A program made the translations under genes and the position numbers. A model generated the notes under the pieces. It saw only the letters and a program-made list of their open reading frames with translations, was not told the origin of the DNA and did no database searches. DNA of 64,000 bases from RYN-230 sp963844695 (lineage in GTDB: Bacteria > Actinomycetota > Actinomycetes > Streptosporangiales > Streptosporangiaceae): contig CAWJPL010000002.1 in NCBI GenBank assembly GCA_963844695.1, positions 186,001 through 250,000 on the forward strand. The letters run 5' to 3'. This document shows positions 27,586 to 36,979 of the stretch, in pieces (position 1 is the stretch's first letter; each line of letters begins with the position of its first letter).

Positions 27586-28752
27586 ATGCTGACGGGCCGG
27601 AGGCTCGCGGCTGTCCCCGTCCTCACCTTCGCCGCCGAACCGCACGGTGCGCCACCTTCCGTCCTGTGCGCGAGCGCGACCGGCGACTACGCTCGGCGGC
27701 CGGTCGGCGGGGACCCGATGCTCGTCCTGCGCCGGTCAGCCGACGTGGTGCGCTCCCTGGTCGACGGCACTCATTTCGCCATGGCGGGCCTTACGGGCAG
27801 CGGGGAGTTGCGCGGGAGCCCGTTAACCGGGGCGGAAATGCAGTCACCGGACGGGGGACTGCTCAACATGAACGCGCCCAGCCTGCTTGCCTACCGGCAC
27901 CGGATCAATCACCTGTTCACCCGCCGTGCCGCTGAGACCACCCGCCCCGCCATCCACGCCCTCGCCATCCACCTGGCGGCGAGCCTCGCCGGGCGGCCGG
28001 CCGCGGACGTGCTGGCCGGGTTTGCGGAGCCGTTCACCGCCGCCGCGGTCTGCTCCGCCATGGGCGTGCCCGCGTCCGACTGGGGCCAGGTCCTCGAGTT
28101 CTCCCGGATTGCCTTCGCGGTAGTGCCGGGTCCCGCCGCGGTCAGCGACGTCGCCGCGGCGTGGGACGCGCTGTACGGCTACTACGGCTCCCTGGTGGCC
28201 GCGAAACGGGCCCGGCCCGACGGCACTTTAACCTCCCGCATAGTCAGCGCGCTGGATGGGTGCACGGCCAGCCAGGTCACCCACGTGGTCGGCACCGTGA
28301 GCAACGGCTTCGGTGCGGTCCTGCCGGTCCTGGCGGTCGCGCTGGCCGAGGTGGCGCAGCGGCCCCAGGTCGTTGCCGCCTGCCTGCGGGGCGAGCGGAC
28401 CTGGGCGTCGGTCGCCGAGCAACTGCTGCGGCTGCGGACGATCTTCCCGGTGGCCCTGCCCCGGGTCGTGCTGGCGGACACGCAGCTGGGCGGCCAGCTG
28501 GTGACCAGGGGCACGGTCGTGCTGCCCTCGCTGATAGCCGCCGCCCACGACCTGAGCAGGCCTGCCCCGTGCAACATCGCGTTCGGGGCCGGCCCTCACT
28601 TCTGCCCGGGCGCCGCGCTGACCCGGGTGTGGCTGGCCGGTGCGCTGGCCGGATTCTTCGGGGTCTTTCCCAAGGCCGGGCTGGCGGGCCGGCTGGAGTG
28701 GCAGCCGGGCACGCTCTCGGTCCCCCGTGAGATCGTCCTGGCCCTGCGCTAG
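27586..28752 (+). CDS. degenerate cytochrome P450
   Basis: The 388-residue protein is a soluble bacterial P450. The heme loop is intact (FGAGPHFCPGAALTRVW, about residue 345), and the C-helix has YRHRINHLFTRR. Three other hallmarks are changed. The I-helix acid-alcohol pair (AGxET/DT) is replaced by GTVSNGFGA. The K-helix ExxR reads QLLR. The stretch before the heme loop is shortened by about ten residues (AAHDLSRPAPCNIAFG). ATG 27586 gives a normal N-terminus; an upstream in-frame start exists at 27472. Classic monooxygenation is doubtful. It may have another activity or be a vestigial partner of the nearby conservon. Confidence 0.87.
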   Translation: MLTGRRLAAVPVLTFAAEPHGAPPSVLCASATGDYARRPVGGDPMLVLRRSADVVRSLVDGTHFAMAGLTGSGELRGSPLTGAEMQSPDGGLLNMNAPSLLAYRHRINHLFTRRAAETTRPAIHALAIHLAASLAGRPAADVLAGFAEPFTAAAVCSAMGVPASDWGQVLEFSRIAFAVVPGPAAVSDVAAAWDALYGYYGSLVAAKRARPDGTLTSRIVSALDGCTASQVTHVVGTVSNGFGAVLPVLAVALAEVAQRPQVVAACLRGERTWASVAEQLLRLRTIFPVALPRVVLADTQLGGQLVTRGTVVLPSLIAAAHDLSRPAPCNIAFGAGPHFCPGAALTRVWLAGALAGFFGVFPKAGLAGRLEWQPGTLSVPREIVLALR

Positions 28753-28809
28753 ATCGTCCTCGCCTTGCGCTTGATCGTCCTGGCTCTGGTCGCCCTGGCC
28801 CGCGGGTTC

Positions 28810-29124
28810 TTATCCGCTGGTCCGGGCCTGGGTGGCGTAGTCGGCGACGGCGGCCCTGATCACCCCGACCATGGCCGCCCGGTCCCGGGGAAATGGGTGC
28901 TTGCCGTCCGCGTCAGCGAAGGTGACGTCATAGCGCAGCGGGGGACTGCCTTCGGTCCAGCCCGGGCCGCTCAGGCACAGCACACCCGAGTACTGACGAC
29001 TGCAGATCCCGAAGCCTGGCCCGGTACTCACCGTGGCGACGTCAGAGCCGGTGAGCCGTCCCTTGCGGAAAGTGGCCGTGACCGGCCCCAGCGGAGTAGT
29101 GAGATCCACCGTGTGCTCGTGCAT
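28810..29124 (-). CDS. hypothetical protein (about 104 residues)
   Basis: I do not recognise the family. The protein looks like a small soluble beta-rich domain with TPLGPVTATFRKGRLTG, two Cys (GFGICSRQY, VLCLSGPGW) and a helical end, MVGVIRAAVADYATQ. ATG 29124 (MHEHTVDLTTPLG) is likely; the frame opens at 29157. It converges on the P450 gene and is divergent from the short GntR regulator, so all three may form one unit. Confidence 0.55.
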   Translation of the reverse strand: MHEHTVDLTTPLGPVTATFRKGRLTGSDVATVSTGPGFGICSRQYSGVLCLSGPGWTEGSPPLRYDVTFADADGKHPFPRDRAAMVGVIRAAVADYATQARTSG

Positions 29125-29270
29125 GGGGTTCTCCCAGCGCCAAGGCCCCCCAGCCATCCTGAATAAGGTTACCCATGCATATCTACGGTAATCATATGGC
29201 TACCTAGGGATGAACTAAGAATATGCGTATATAGCCCCAGTTGGTCAGGGTTGTGCTAGGGTCGTGCGAC
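29125..29270. promoter_or_regulatory. AT-rich divergent promoter region
   Basis: This 146-bp gap is far richer in A/T than its surroundings. Read in reverse, 29169-29183 gives ATGCATGGGTAACCT, which resembles ACACATGGGTACCCT upstream of the P450 (27467-27482). Both regions also contain GGTAATC. These are candidate sites for the short GntR protein encoded to the right. Confidence 0.35.
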
Positions 29271-29522
29271 ATGGTGATGATCGACTCGGCTGCAGACGTC
29301 CCCGTCTATCAGCAGCTCGCCGCCATTCTCCGGGGGAAGATCGACTCGGGCGAGATCCCCCCGCGCCGGGCCATCCCCAGCAAGCGCCTGCTTTCTGAGG
29401 AGTACCGGGTAAGCCCGGGTACGGTCGAGCGGGCGGTCCAGGCCCTGCGCGCCGAGGGTTACCTCAAGACCGTCATGGGCCGGGGACTCTTCGTCCGTCC
29501 GCTGGAAGAACGACAGCGCTAG
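29271..29522 (+). CDS. short GntR-family (YtrA-type) regulator
   Basis: The 83-residue protein is little more than a GntR winged helix: VPVYQQLAAILRGKIDSGEI, PSKRLLSEEYRVSPGTVERA and GRGLFVRP. YtrA-type GntR proteins have a very short or absent effector domain. The ATG at 29271 or 29277 fits the domain better than 29241. It is divergent from the 104-residue hypothetical protein and probably controls its own intergenic region. Confidence 0.85.
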   Translation: MVMIDSAADVPVYQQLAAILRGKIDSGEIPPRRAIPSKRLLSEEYRVSPGTVERAVQALRAEGYLKTVMGRGLFVRPLEERQR

Positions 29523-29584
29523 CGGAGCGGCTGACCCCGCCGGACGGCAGCGCCGGCTCCACGGGCGAGCGGCTGCTCCAGGAG

Positions 29585-30145
29585 CTAGCGGCTGCCCAGG
29601 TGTGCGGCCATGGCGTGCTGGACGAGGGTCACCAGGGTCGTCTTGGCTGATTCCCTGGTCCGTGCGTCACACTCGATAACCGGCACATCCTCCTTCACCG
29701 ACAACGCTTCCTGTACGTCGGTGAGCGTGTGCGGGAACTCGCCGTGGAACCCATTGACGCCGACGACGAACGGTAGATCGGCCGCTTCGAAGTAGTTGAC
29801 CGCGGGGAAGGAGTCAGCCAGCCGCCGGCTGTCCACGAGGACCACGGCACCGATGGCCCCCTCGATCAGGTCATCCCACATGAACCAGAACCGGTGCTGG
29901 CCCGGCGTGCCGAACAGATACAGGATGAGCCCCGCGTCCAGGGTCACCCGGCCGAAGTCCATGGCCACAGTGGTGGTCGTCTTGTCCGGCACCCCGGACA
30001 GGTCATCCACGTCGCTGCTCGCGGCGGTCATCAGGGCTTCGGTCGTCAGCGGCGTGATCTCCGAGACCGCTCCGACCAGCGTGGTCTTACCCACGCCGAA
30101 ACCGCCGGCTACCACGATCTTGACCGACGTCATCGCCGTGCTCAT
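29585..30145 (-). CDS. cvnD: conservon small GTP-binding protein
   Basis: The 186-residue protein is an Ras-like GTPase of actinobacterial conservons. The P-loop is GGFGVGKTTLVGAV, switch II is LFGTPGQHRFWFMWDDL, and VVGVNGFHGE replaces NKxD in the usual conservon manner. It is expected to act at the membrane with CvnA and CvnB in a G-protein-like sensor. The start overlaps the cvnB stop as ATGA. The usual DUF742 protein (CvnC) between B and D is missing. Confidence 0.92.
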   Translation of the reverse strand: MSTAMTSVKIVVAGGFGVGKTTLVGAVSEITPLTTEALMTAASSDVDDLSGVPDKTTTTVAMDFGRVTLDAGLILYLFGTPGQHRFWFMWDDLIEGAIGAVVLVDSRRLADSFPAVNYFEAADLPFVVGVNGFHGEFPHTLTDVQEALSVKEDVPVIECDARTRESAKTTLVTLVQHAMAAHLGSR

Positions 30146-30555
30146 GTGATGGCCCGTCCGCCACGGGGTTCGGGCGTGAGGGCGCGGCCTACCCTGTCCA
30201 CGAGCAACGCCATCTCGTAAGCCACCAGGCCCAGGTCGCAGTCGGCGGACGCGAGCACGGCCAGGCTCGAACCGTCGCTGATCGCCATCACGAGCAGCAC
30301 GCCCCGGCGCATCTCGACGATCGTCTGGGTGACCGGGCCGCCTTCAAACACCCGCGCCGCGCCCTGCGTGAGGCTGGCCAGGCCCGAGGTCACCGCGGCC
30401 AGCTGGTCCGCGCGGTCCTTGGGAAACCCCTCCGAGAAGGCCAGCGGCAGCCCGTCGGCCGAGACGACGATGGCGTGGGCCACGGACGGCACCCGCCCGG
30501 CAAAATCCGTGATGATCCAGTCCAGATCCTGGACCGGGGAGCTCAGCGGGCTCAC
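30142..30555 (-). CDS. cvnB: roadblock/LC7 protein of conservon
   Basis: The roughly 137-residue protein has the roadblock/LC7 fold: LDWIITDFAGRVPSVAHAIV, SADGLPLAFSEGF and FEGGPVTQTIVEMRRG. In conservons it binds the GTPase CvnD and the kinase CvnA. GTG 30555 (VSPLSSPVQ) is the likely start. It begins 76 bp after cvnA and overlaps cvnD by 4 bp, leaving no room for cvnC. Confidence 0.9.
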   Translation of the reverse strand: MSPLSSPVQDLDWIITDFAGRVPSVAHAIVVSADGLPLAFSEGFPKDRADQLAAVTSGLASLTQGAARVFEGGPVTQTIVEMRRGVLLVMAISDGSSLAVLASADCDLGLVAYEMALLVDRVGRALTPEPRGGRAIT

Positions 30556-30630
30556 GACAGGCCTTCCTTCCTGGCCTCCGGGGGCCAATGAGAGCTGGGT
30601 GATCGCGGCTGCCGGGGGCGCGGTGGTGCG

Positions 30631-33394
30631 TTACGAGGCACGGTCGGCCTCGTCGCCCAGGTCCGTGTCGTCCCCGGGCGCGGTGCCGCGGGCTTTCCTG
30701 ATTCCCTGCTGGAAGCTCGACAGGCGCTGCCTGGTCTGCGAAGCGGACCGGCCCGGCACCGGCGGCACCGGCGCCGCCGGGCCTGCGCCACCGGGCACCA
30801 GGTTGGCCTTGGGAACCCGTTTGGGCAGCCCCGCCTCCGTGGTGTCCGCGAACACCGGCGCCCGCGCCACTTCCGCGGCCTGCCATCCCGCATCGGCCGG
30901 CGAGGACCAGCCAGCGCTCTCGGGCTCCGGTAGCGAGGCCGTCCGGCTGACCGGCCGGCCGCCGCGCCGGAACCAGTCCGACTCGACGGATTCGAAAATA
31001 GGCAGACGGCTCGCTGGCCCCGTGCTCTCCACGGGCGGGATCACCACGTCACGACCGCCCCGGGCGGGGCCGGGAGAGGCGATCCGGGGGCTGAGCGCGG
31101 TCCCGTTGGCCGACGGCACCGGCCGCGCCGCCTGGTCCTCGGAACGGGACCGGGTCGCGTCCGCCGGCCGCGAACTGACCGGGTCCGGAATGACTGGGCC
31201 CGGGCTGGCTGGGCACGGGGTAAGCGGCCGCGGTGCGCCGCGGGCGCACGTCCCGCGCAAGCTGGGGACCAGCCGGGGGCTCGTCAGTCCCCTCGACGGC
31301 CAGACCCGTCTCCATCCACGGGGTCGTGGCGGCCGGGCTGGCCGCCCCCAGCGGGCGCAGGTCCACGACGGAGTCCGGGGCCTCCCGCGTGACTACCTCG
31401 TCGGGCAGCCACACCAGTGCGGTCAGGCCGCCCTTGGACGCGGGCCGGAGCCGGACGTGAATCCCGTGCCTGGCCGCCAGCCGGGCCACCACGAACAGGC
31501 CCATCCGGCGGGAGACCGCGACGTCCACGACCGGCGGATTGTCCAGCCGCCAGTTCGCGTGGGCCATCTCCTCGGCGCCCATCCCGACGCCCTGGTCGGT
31601 GATGTCGAGCAGGACCCCCCCGCTGTTGAGCGAGTACCCCGACACATGCACCAGGGTTTCCGCAGGCGAGAAGGTCGTCGCGTTCTCCGCCAGCTCGGAC
31701 AGCAGGTGAACGACGTCGTTGACCGCCTGACCGCGGACTGAGATGCCGGGCTGCATGTCCGGGATGACCCGTTCGTAATGCTCGATCTCCGACACCGCCG
31801 CCCGCAGCACGTTCACCAGCGCCACGGGCTCGCTCCACCGCCGGGAAAGCTCGTGGCCCGCCAGGACCAGGAGGTTCTCGGAGTTGCGGCGCATCCGGGT
31901 GGCCAGGTGGTCCATCTGGAACAGGTTCGCGAGCCGTTCGGAGTCCTGCTCGCCCTGTTCCAGGTCGTCGATCAGGCGGATCTGGCGCTCGACCAGCGTC
32001 TGGCTGCGGCGGGAGAGGTTCACGAACATGGCGTTGATGTTCCCGCGCAGCGCCGCCTCGTTGGCCGCCAGCCGGACCGCCTCCTGGTGGACCTGGTCGA
32101 ACGCCCGGGCGACCTCGCCGATCTCGTCGGTGGAGTCCACGTCGATGGGGGCCACTTCCAGCGGCGTCTCGCCGCTGCCACCCCCGCTCATCAGGCGGAC
32201 GGTCTCCGGGAGCCGTACCCCTGCCACCTCAAGCGCGCCGGTGCGCAACTGGTGCAGCGGGCGGGTCATCGAGCGGCCCAGGGCCAGGGTGAATAGGAGG
32301 GCGAGCGCCAGGACCAGGATCACCGCGAAGCCCTCGAGGAGCGCCGCCGTGATCGCCCGGCCGCGCAGCGAGCCGCTCTGCCCGATGACCGAGGACATCA
32401 GTCCCTGCTCGACCGCGTGCAGGCTGGAGACCAGGTACACCGATCCGCTGGCCGCGTTGGTGAACGCCGGGTTCTCCGCCGACGAGCCGCCGTCGAGCGC
32501 CAGCGTGATGGCCTGCTGCACCTGCGCCTGGGCCCGGTCGGCCTGCGCGGAGGAGAGATCGCTTTCGTAGAGGTGGCGCTGGCCGCTGGTGGCGGTCAGG
32601 CTGAACTGGGCCAGATCGGCCTGCTGCTCGGCCTGCGCGGCGTTGATGGCGGCCAGCTGGCCGGGCTGGAACTGGTTCGCGCCCACCAGGTCGGGAGTGA
32701 GGGCCGAGGTGAGGATGGCCTGTTCCTGGGAGACCTGTTCCTTCGTGGCGGAGATAAGTCCGACGACCCGGGCGTTGTCGGCCAGCACCGCGTCGTTGCT
32801 GCCGGTGGCGATCTCGTCCTCGAGCGCGAGGAGCTGGGTGATCGTGGCGCCGTACTCCTGGATCACGGCCAGCGAGGGAAGCTGGGTGCGGATCGCGGCG
32901 TTCCGGAGGGCGGGCAGGCCGTCGATCGCGGTGATCGCTCCCTTGGCTTCCTGCTGGGCCACCGACGGGTAGGAGCTGCCGATGGTGGCGGCCCCGCTCC
33001 GGACCCGGGTGGCGAGCCGGTCGGTGGCGCCGCGGTCCTGGGTGAGGACCGCCAGCTGCGACGCGGCGGTCGCGGCGGGCGCGCCCCGGCCGCCGCCCGA
33101 CGGGCCCATCGTGATGTACCTGATGGTGTCTTCGCGTTCGGCCTGGAGGGCCTGGACCAGGTTGGTGATCTCACCGCCGAGCCGGGAGAACTGCTCGACC
33201 CGCTGATAGGCCAGGGCGCTGCGGGTCGACGCGACCACGCTGAAGCCGCCGAGGATCAAGGCCGCCAGCGTGGGCAGCAGAACCAGCAGCAGCAGGCGCG
33301 AGCGGACCCGCCAGTTCTTCAGCGCGAAGCGGCCGGCGTTCTGCGCAGGCCGCTGCAGGCCGACCCGCGGGGCCACGGCGCCGTCCGCCGCCAC
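30631..33394 (-). pseudogene. cvnA: conservon sensor histidine kinase, frameshifted near the C-terminus
   Basis: The N-terminal transmembrane helix (LLLLVLLPTLAALILGGF) is followed by an extracellular nitrate-sensor-like NIT domain. Then come a second helix (about residue 360), HAMP, and an atypical kinase core with RRSQTLVERQIRLIDDLE and the ATPase boxes ELAENATTFSPAE and DQGVGM. The frame is intact to about 31200. It then shifts into a disordered Pro/Ser/Arg tail that ends with a typical CvnA motif (GLPKRVPKANLVPG, RLSSFQQGIRKARG) at 30631. One base restores about 920 residues. It heads the cvn operon. Confidence 0.87.
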
Positions 33395-34012
33395 TGCGCC
33401 GCCCAGACCGCGGGCCTCACCCAGCTCACCCGCCTGGCCCAGGCCTGCCTGCCTGCCCCAGCTCAGCCGCCTCGTCCAGGCTGCCGGCCTGCCCGATGCC
33501 GTGGCCGTCGCCTAAATACGTGCGGCTCCCGTTGAGCGTCGCGCCTGGTGCCGTGAGGTAAGGCGGCGGCGGGCGGCCGGCTGCGTCGTAGGCCGCGCTG
33601 TCTGCTCTCCCTCGCCTGGATCGCACAGTTTCTGCACCTCTCAACCCGGAAACGGCAGGCGCCCACCGAGCCGCAGGCACCGATGTGGACCAAAATGGCA
33701 GCTCCGGTCTCTGGCAAACCATTCTGAGCGCAGGACCCTGGCAACAGAGTCAGGAGCCAACTGTAGCCCTGACCGGATCATCTCGTGCTAATTGTTACCA
33801 CTGTTGTCAAACTACGCTATCAGGACGGCCGGGTCTGTAGTAAAGCCTGCCAAATCGGACCCGCATGGCGCCTGAGCGGGCTAGCCTATGCAGCGAGTGC
33901 GGCAATATTACTACCTTTCTTCGGAAATCCCTGCCGCTGCTATAGCACTAAGGAAATTACCATTTCCTTCCGGGTCTTTAATCGCCCGCCGGACTTTATC
34001 TAGGGAGGCACC
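33395..34012. other. intergenic region with an inverted repeat
   Basis: The 618-bp gap separates the divergent cvnA and solute-binding-protein genes. Its right half (33780-34010) is AT-rich. AAGGAAAT-tacc-ATTTCCTT (33950-33969) is a perfect palindrome 43 bp upstream of the lipoprotein start and may be an operator. GGGAGG precedes ATG 34013. No convincing gene is seen. Confidence 0.5.
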
Positions 34013-35041
34013 ATGAGGCTTGTTCGGCTCAGGACCCGCGGCGGGCGTGCGCGGCTCGGCCGCCGGTCGCGCGGGGTGCTGGTGGCCGCCTCGCTGGGCC
34101 TGCTCGCGACCGGCTGCCACGTGCCGGGCGGGTCAGTCGGCCAGGCGGCGGGCAGCGACCAGATCACGGTGGCGGTCGTCCCGGGGTTCGCGAACGCGCC
34201 GTTGCAGGTGGCCGTGCAGCACGGGTTGTTCGCTCAGCGCCACCTGGACGTGACGGTGCAGACCTACCAGAACCTGCAGCAGGCGTACGGCGCCGTCACC
34301 AGCGGCCAGGCGGACGTGATCAGCGGTGACTACGCCGGGCTGCTCTACGCCCAGGCGGACGAGAGTCACGCCCAGCTGCGGCTGATCGCGGACGGGTACG
34401 ACGCCACGCCGGGAGTGATGGAGGTACTCACCCTGCCCGGCTCGGCCGTCACGGCCCCCCAGGACCTGCAGGGCAAGGCGGTCGCCACGCCGCCGCGCGA
34501 ACTCGCCCCGTTCTCGGCCGACGCCCCCTACAACGTCGAGACCCTGGCCACCGAGGCCGTGCTGCAGAGTGACAGCGTGAGTCCCTCCAGCGTGCTGTGG
34601 ACGGCCATGCCCGCGGCGGACATGATTACGGCCCTGCGCGATCATCAGGTCAGCGCGATCGTGGCCACCCAGCCCTACATCCTGCAGGCCGAGACCGAGC
34701 TCGGCGCCGTCGAGCTGTTCGACGTCTGCAGTGGTGTCACCGCCAGCCTGCCGCTCTCCGGGTATTTCACCACCGCCGCCTTCGCCAGCGGTCACGCCGC
34801 GGCCCTGCGTAGCTTCCGGTCCGCACTCACCGCCGCGAAGGCCAGCACGGCTCAGCTCGGCACCGTCCGGTCGGCGCTCGGGACGCTGCCGGGGATGTCC
34901 GCACAGGAAGCCGCCCTCGTCACGATCGGGCAGTACCCCACGTTCCTGAGTGTCGGTCAGGTGCAGCGGGTGGCTGATCTCATGTACGGCACCGGGATGA
35001 TCCGCAGCACCATCCCCGTGAAGAGCCTGGTGCTGCGCTGA
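34013..35041 (+). CDS. NMT1/SsuA-like solute-binding lipoprotein
   Basis: The 342-residue lipoprotein has a twin-basic N-terminus and lipobox LLATGC (Cys about residue 36). The binding domain follows the nitrate/sulfonate/thiamine-precursor type: ITVAVVPGFANAPLQVAVQHG, QADVISGDYAGLLYAQ and PQDLQGKAVATPP. It would deliver a small anion or precursor to an ABC importer, but no matching permease or ATPase is adjacent. It is an orphan, possibly serving a distant system. The ligand is unknown. Confidence 0.88.
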   Translation: MRLVRLRTRGGRARLGRRSRGVLVAASLGLLATGCHVPGGSVGQAAGSDQITVAVVPGFANAPLQVAVQHGLFAQRHLDVTVQTYQNLQQAYGAVTSGQADVISGDYAGLLYAQADESHAQLRLIADGYDATPGVMEVLTLPGSAVTAPQDLQGKAVATPPRELAPFSADAPYNVETLATEAVLQSDSVSPSSVLWTAMPAADMITALRDHQVSAIVATQPYILQAETELGAVELFDVCSGVTASLPLSGYFTTAAFASGHAAALRSFRSALTAAKASTAQLGTVRSALGTLPGMSAQEAALVTIGQYPTFLSVGQVQRVADLMYGTGMIRSTIPVKSLVLR

Positions 35042-35100
35042 ATTGTCCGGGGGGGCGATCCCCCTGGAGCTCCCGCTCGCGCCGGGCGGCTCGGCGAGCC

Positions 35101-35271
35101 CCGCCTGCGGCGGGCCCCGCAATCTTGCCCGCCCCAGTAGCACTCCGCTCTGTCGGCGGGCGCCCGGGTCTGGTCGCCGGACTCAGCGGGAACACGCCTG
35201 CGGCGCGCCCCGCTTCGCCGGCGAATCAGCGCTGGCTTAGCGGGACGCGCCTGCGGCACGCCGCTCCGCTG
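35101..35271. repeat. three imperfect GC-rich intergenic repeats
   Basis: CGCCTGCGGC followed by a GCC-rich arm occurs at 35102, 35195 and 35248. The last two copies share the longer context AGCGGGA(A/C)xxCGCCTGCGGC and a 54-bp spacing. Each can fold on itself. The array fills the gap between convergent genes and looks like a REP-type or terminator-associated element. The first 60 bp of the gap hold another G-run/C-run hairpin. Confidence 0.6.
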
Positions 35272-35308
35272 GCTCGGCAAGTGCACCCCGGAAAAGAACC
35301 CCTGTGCC

Positions 35309-36979
35309 TCAGTCGGTGAAGGCGAAGTGCTCGAAGTCGAAGTTGGATAGTGGCTGGCCGACCTTACCGGCGGTGTACCCGGTTATCGTGCCGCTGTAGG
35401 CGTCCAGCACGTCAATGTAGGCAGGGATGATGTACCCGCCCTCGTTGAAGTCGAACTTCTGCATCTCGGTGATGATTTCCTTGCGCAGCGACGGGTTGGC
35501 GGTCGCGTTCGCCTGGTTGTAAAGGTTCGTGTAGTGAGGATTGTTGGTATGCGTCTCGTTGAAGGGTGACGCCTTCAGCATCGACTCCGCGACCTGGGAG
35601 AGGTACGGAAAATAGTTGTAGAAGTCCTGGCTGAATGACCACTTGAGGTAGTTGGGGCCGAAGAAGGTCCCGGCTGGGACGTTGCTGAGCCTGATCGTGA
35701 CGCCGGCCGCCTTGGCCTGGGCGGCCAGCACCGTCGCCATGGCTACCGTGCCGGTGGCCACCGCCGAGGTGGTGAGGGCCACCGTGAGACCGTCCTGGCG
35801 CGACTTGTTCAGCAGGAACTTGGCCTGCTGGATGTCGCCTTGCGCGGGCCGGACCAGCGAATGGTCGAAGTCAGGGTCGTACGGGGAGAAGAGGTCGTTC
35901 GCGACCACCCCGTAGCCGTCGAGGGCCGAGTCGATCAACTGCGGGCGGTCCACCAGCAACCGCATCGCCTGGCGGACGTTGACGTCGTTGAAGGGCGCCT
36001 GATCGACGCGCATCGTGAACGGGACGATCTCACCGGAGTGCGACACGACCGTCTTGATGCCGCTGCTGGTGGCCAGCGAGGCGATCTGCGGCCCGTCGAG
36101 CGCGCCGGCTCCCTGGATGACGCCGGTGGTCAGCGCGTCCTGCAGGGTGGTGTTGTCGCTGAAGTCGATGATGGTGAGCGTGTCCACGTGAGGCAGCCCG
36201 GGCTTCCAGTAGTGCGGGTTGCGGGTGAAGACGCTGCGCTGGCCGGGCGTGAAGCTCTGGTACACGAACGCCCCGGTGCCGACCGGCTTGGCCGGGTTGA
36301 ATCCCTCCGGCGCGATGTACAGGTTGTACCAGAAGGCCGCGAGTTGCTCGGCGAAGCTGGAGAAGGGCTTGGTCAGCTGGACCAGCACGGTATGCGAGTC
36401 GAGAGCCTTGGTGTTCGCCAGGTCGATCGGGCCCAGGCCGAACTTCCCCGTGAAGCCGTTGGAGAACACCCGCTGGAAGCTGAACAGGACGTCGGAGGCG
36501 GTGAAGTCCTTCCCGTCATGCCAGGTCACGCCGGGCCGCAGCCGGATGACCCACTCCGAGAGCGATCCCTGGTGCGGGGTGATCGACTCGGCCAGTACGT
36601 ACTCCACCTGGGCCTGGGCGTCGAGCTGGACCAGAGGCTGGTAGAGCGACTGCAGCCGGGACGTGTCGATGTAGGTGAGGCTCTTGTGCGGGTCGAGGGT
36701 GTCCGAGCTGGAACCTCCGGAGAGACCCAGCTTGAGGTTCCCGCCCCGGCGCACCGGCCGGCTGGCGTCTAAATGCTGGGTCGGGCCGGAACTGGATCCG
36801 CCGCAGGCCGCCAGGAAACTCCCGGTGCCTGCCAGGGCGCCGGCGGCCGCTATCCCGCGCAGGAATTGCCGTCGCCCGAATTCTGGCCCCGGCCGCGGCG
36901 TGCTGCTCTGATCCGGTCGATCCACGGAACCTACCTCCACGAAGTTCGGCATAGGAACGCTGAACGTATTCAGGGACAT
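35309..36979 (-). CDS. family 5 (peptide/nickel-type) solute-binding lipoprotein
   Basis: The protein has a Tat signal (GRRQFLRGIAAAGALAG) merged with lipobox LAACGG. The SBP_bac_5 domain has GGNLKLGLSGG, TLDPHKSLTYIDTSRLQSLY, GVTWHDGKDFTASDVLFSFQR and PVGTGAFVYQSF. I chose ATG 36979 (MSLNTFSVPMPN); starts at 37024 and 36955 are possible. At about 556 residues it is normal for oligopeptide-type binding proteins. It is the natural partner of the permease/ATPase genes at 38.6-42.5 kb, though it is on the opposite strand with an oxidoreductase between. Confidence 0.9.
   Translation of the reverse strand: MSLNTFSVPMPNFVEVGSVDRPDQSSTPRPGPEFGRRQFLRGIAAAGALAGTGSFLAACGGSSSGPTQHLDASRPVRRGGNLKLGLSGGSSSDTLDPHKSLTYIDTSRLQSLYQPLVQLDAQAQVEYVLAESITPHQGSLSEWVIRLRPGVTWHDGKDFTASDVLFSFQRVFSNGFTGKFGLGPIDLANTKALDSHTVLVQLTKPFSSFAEQLAAFWYNLYIAPEGFNPAKPVGTGAFVYQSFTPGQRSVFTRNPHYWKPGLPHVDTLTIIDFSDNTTLQDALTTGVIQGAGALDGPQIASLATSSGIKTVVSHSGEIVPFTMRVDQAPFNDVNVRQAMRLLVDRPQLIDSALDGYGVVANDLFSPYDPDFDHSLVRPAQGDIQQAKFLLNKSRQDGLTVALTTSAVATGTVAMATVLAAQAKAAGVTIRLSNVPAGTFFGPNYLKWSFSQDFYNYFPYLSQVAESMLKASPFNETHTNNPHYTNLYNQANATANPSLRKEIITEMQKFDFNEGGYIIPAYIDVLDAYSGTITGYTAGKVGQPLSNFDFEHFAFTD

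Noticed and set aside
33785..34003. A 72-codon plus-strand open frame before the lipoprotein gene
   Set aside because: It is in AT-rich promoter DNA, has no ribosome binding site or domain, and its codon use is unlike neighbouring genes.
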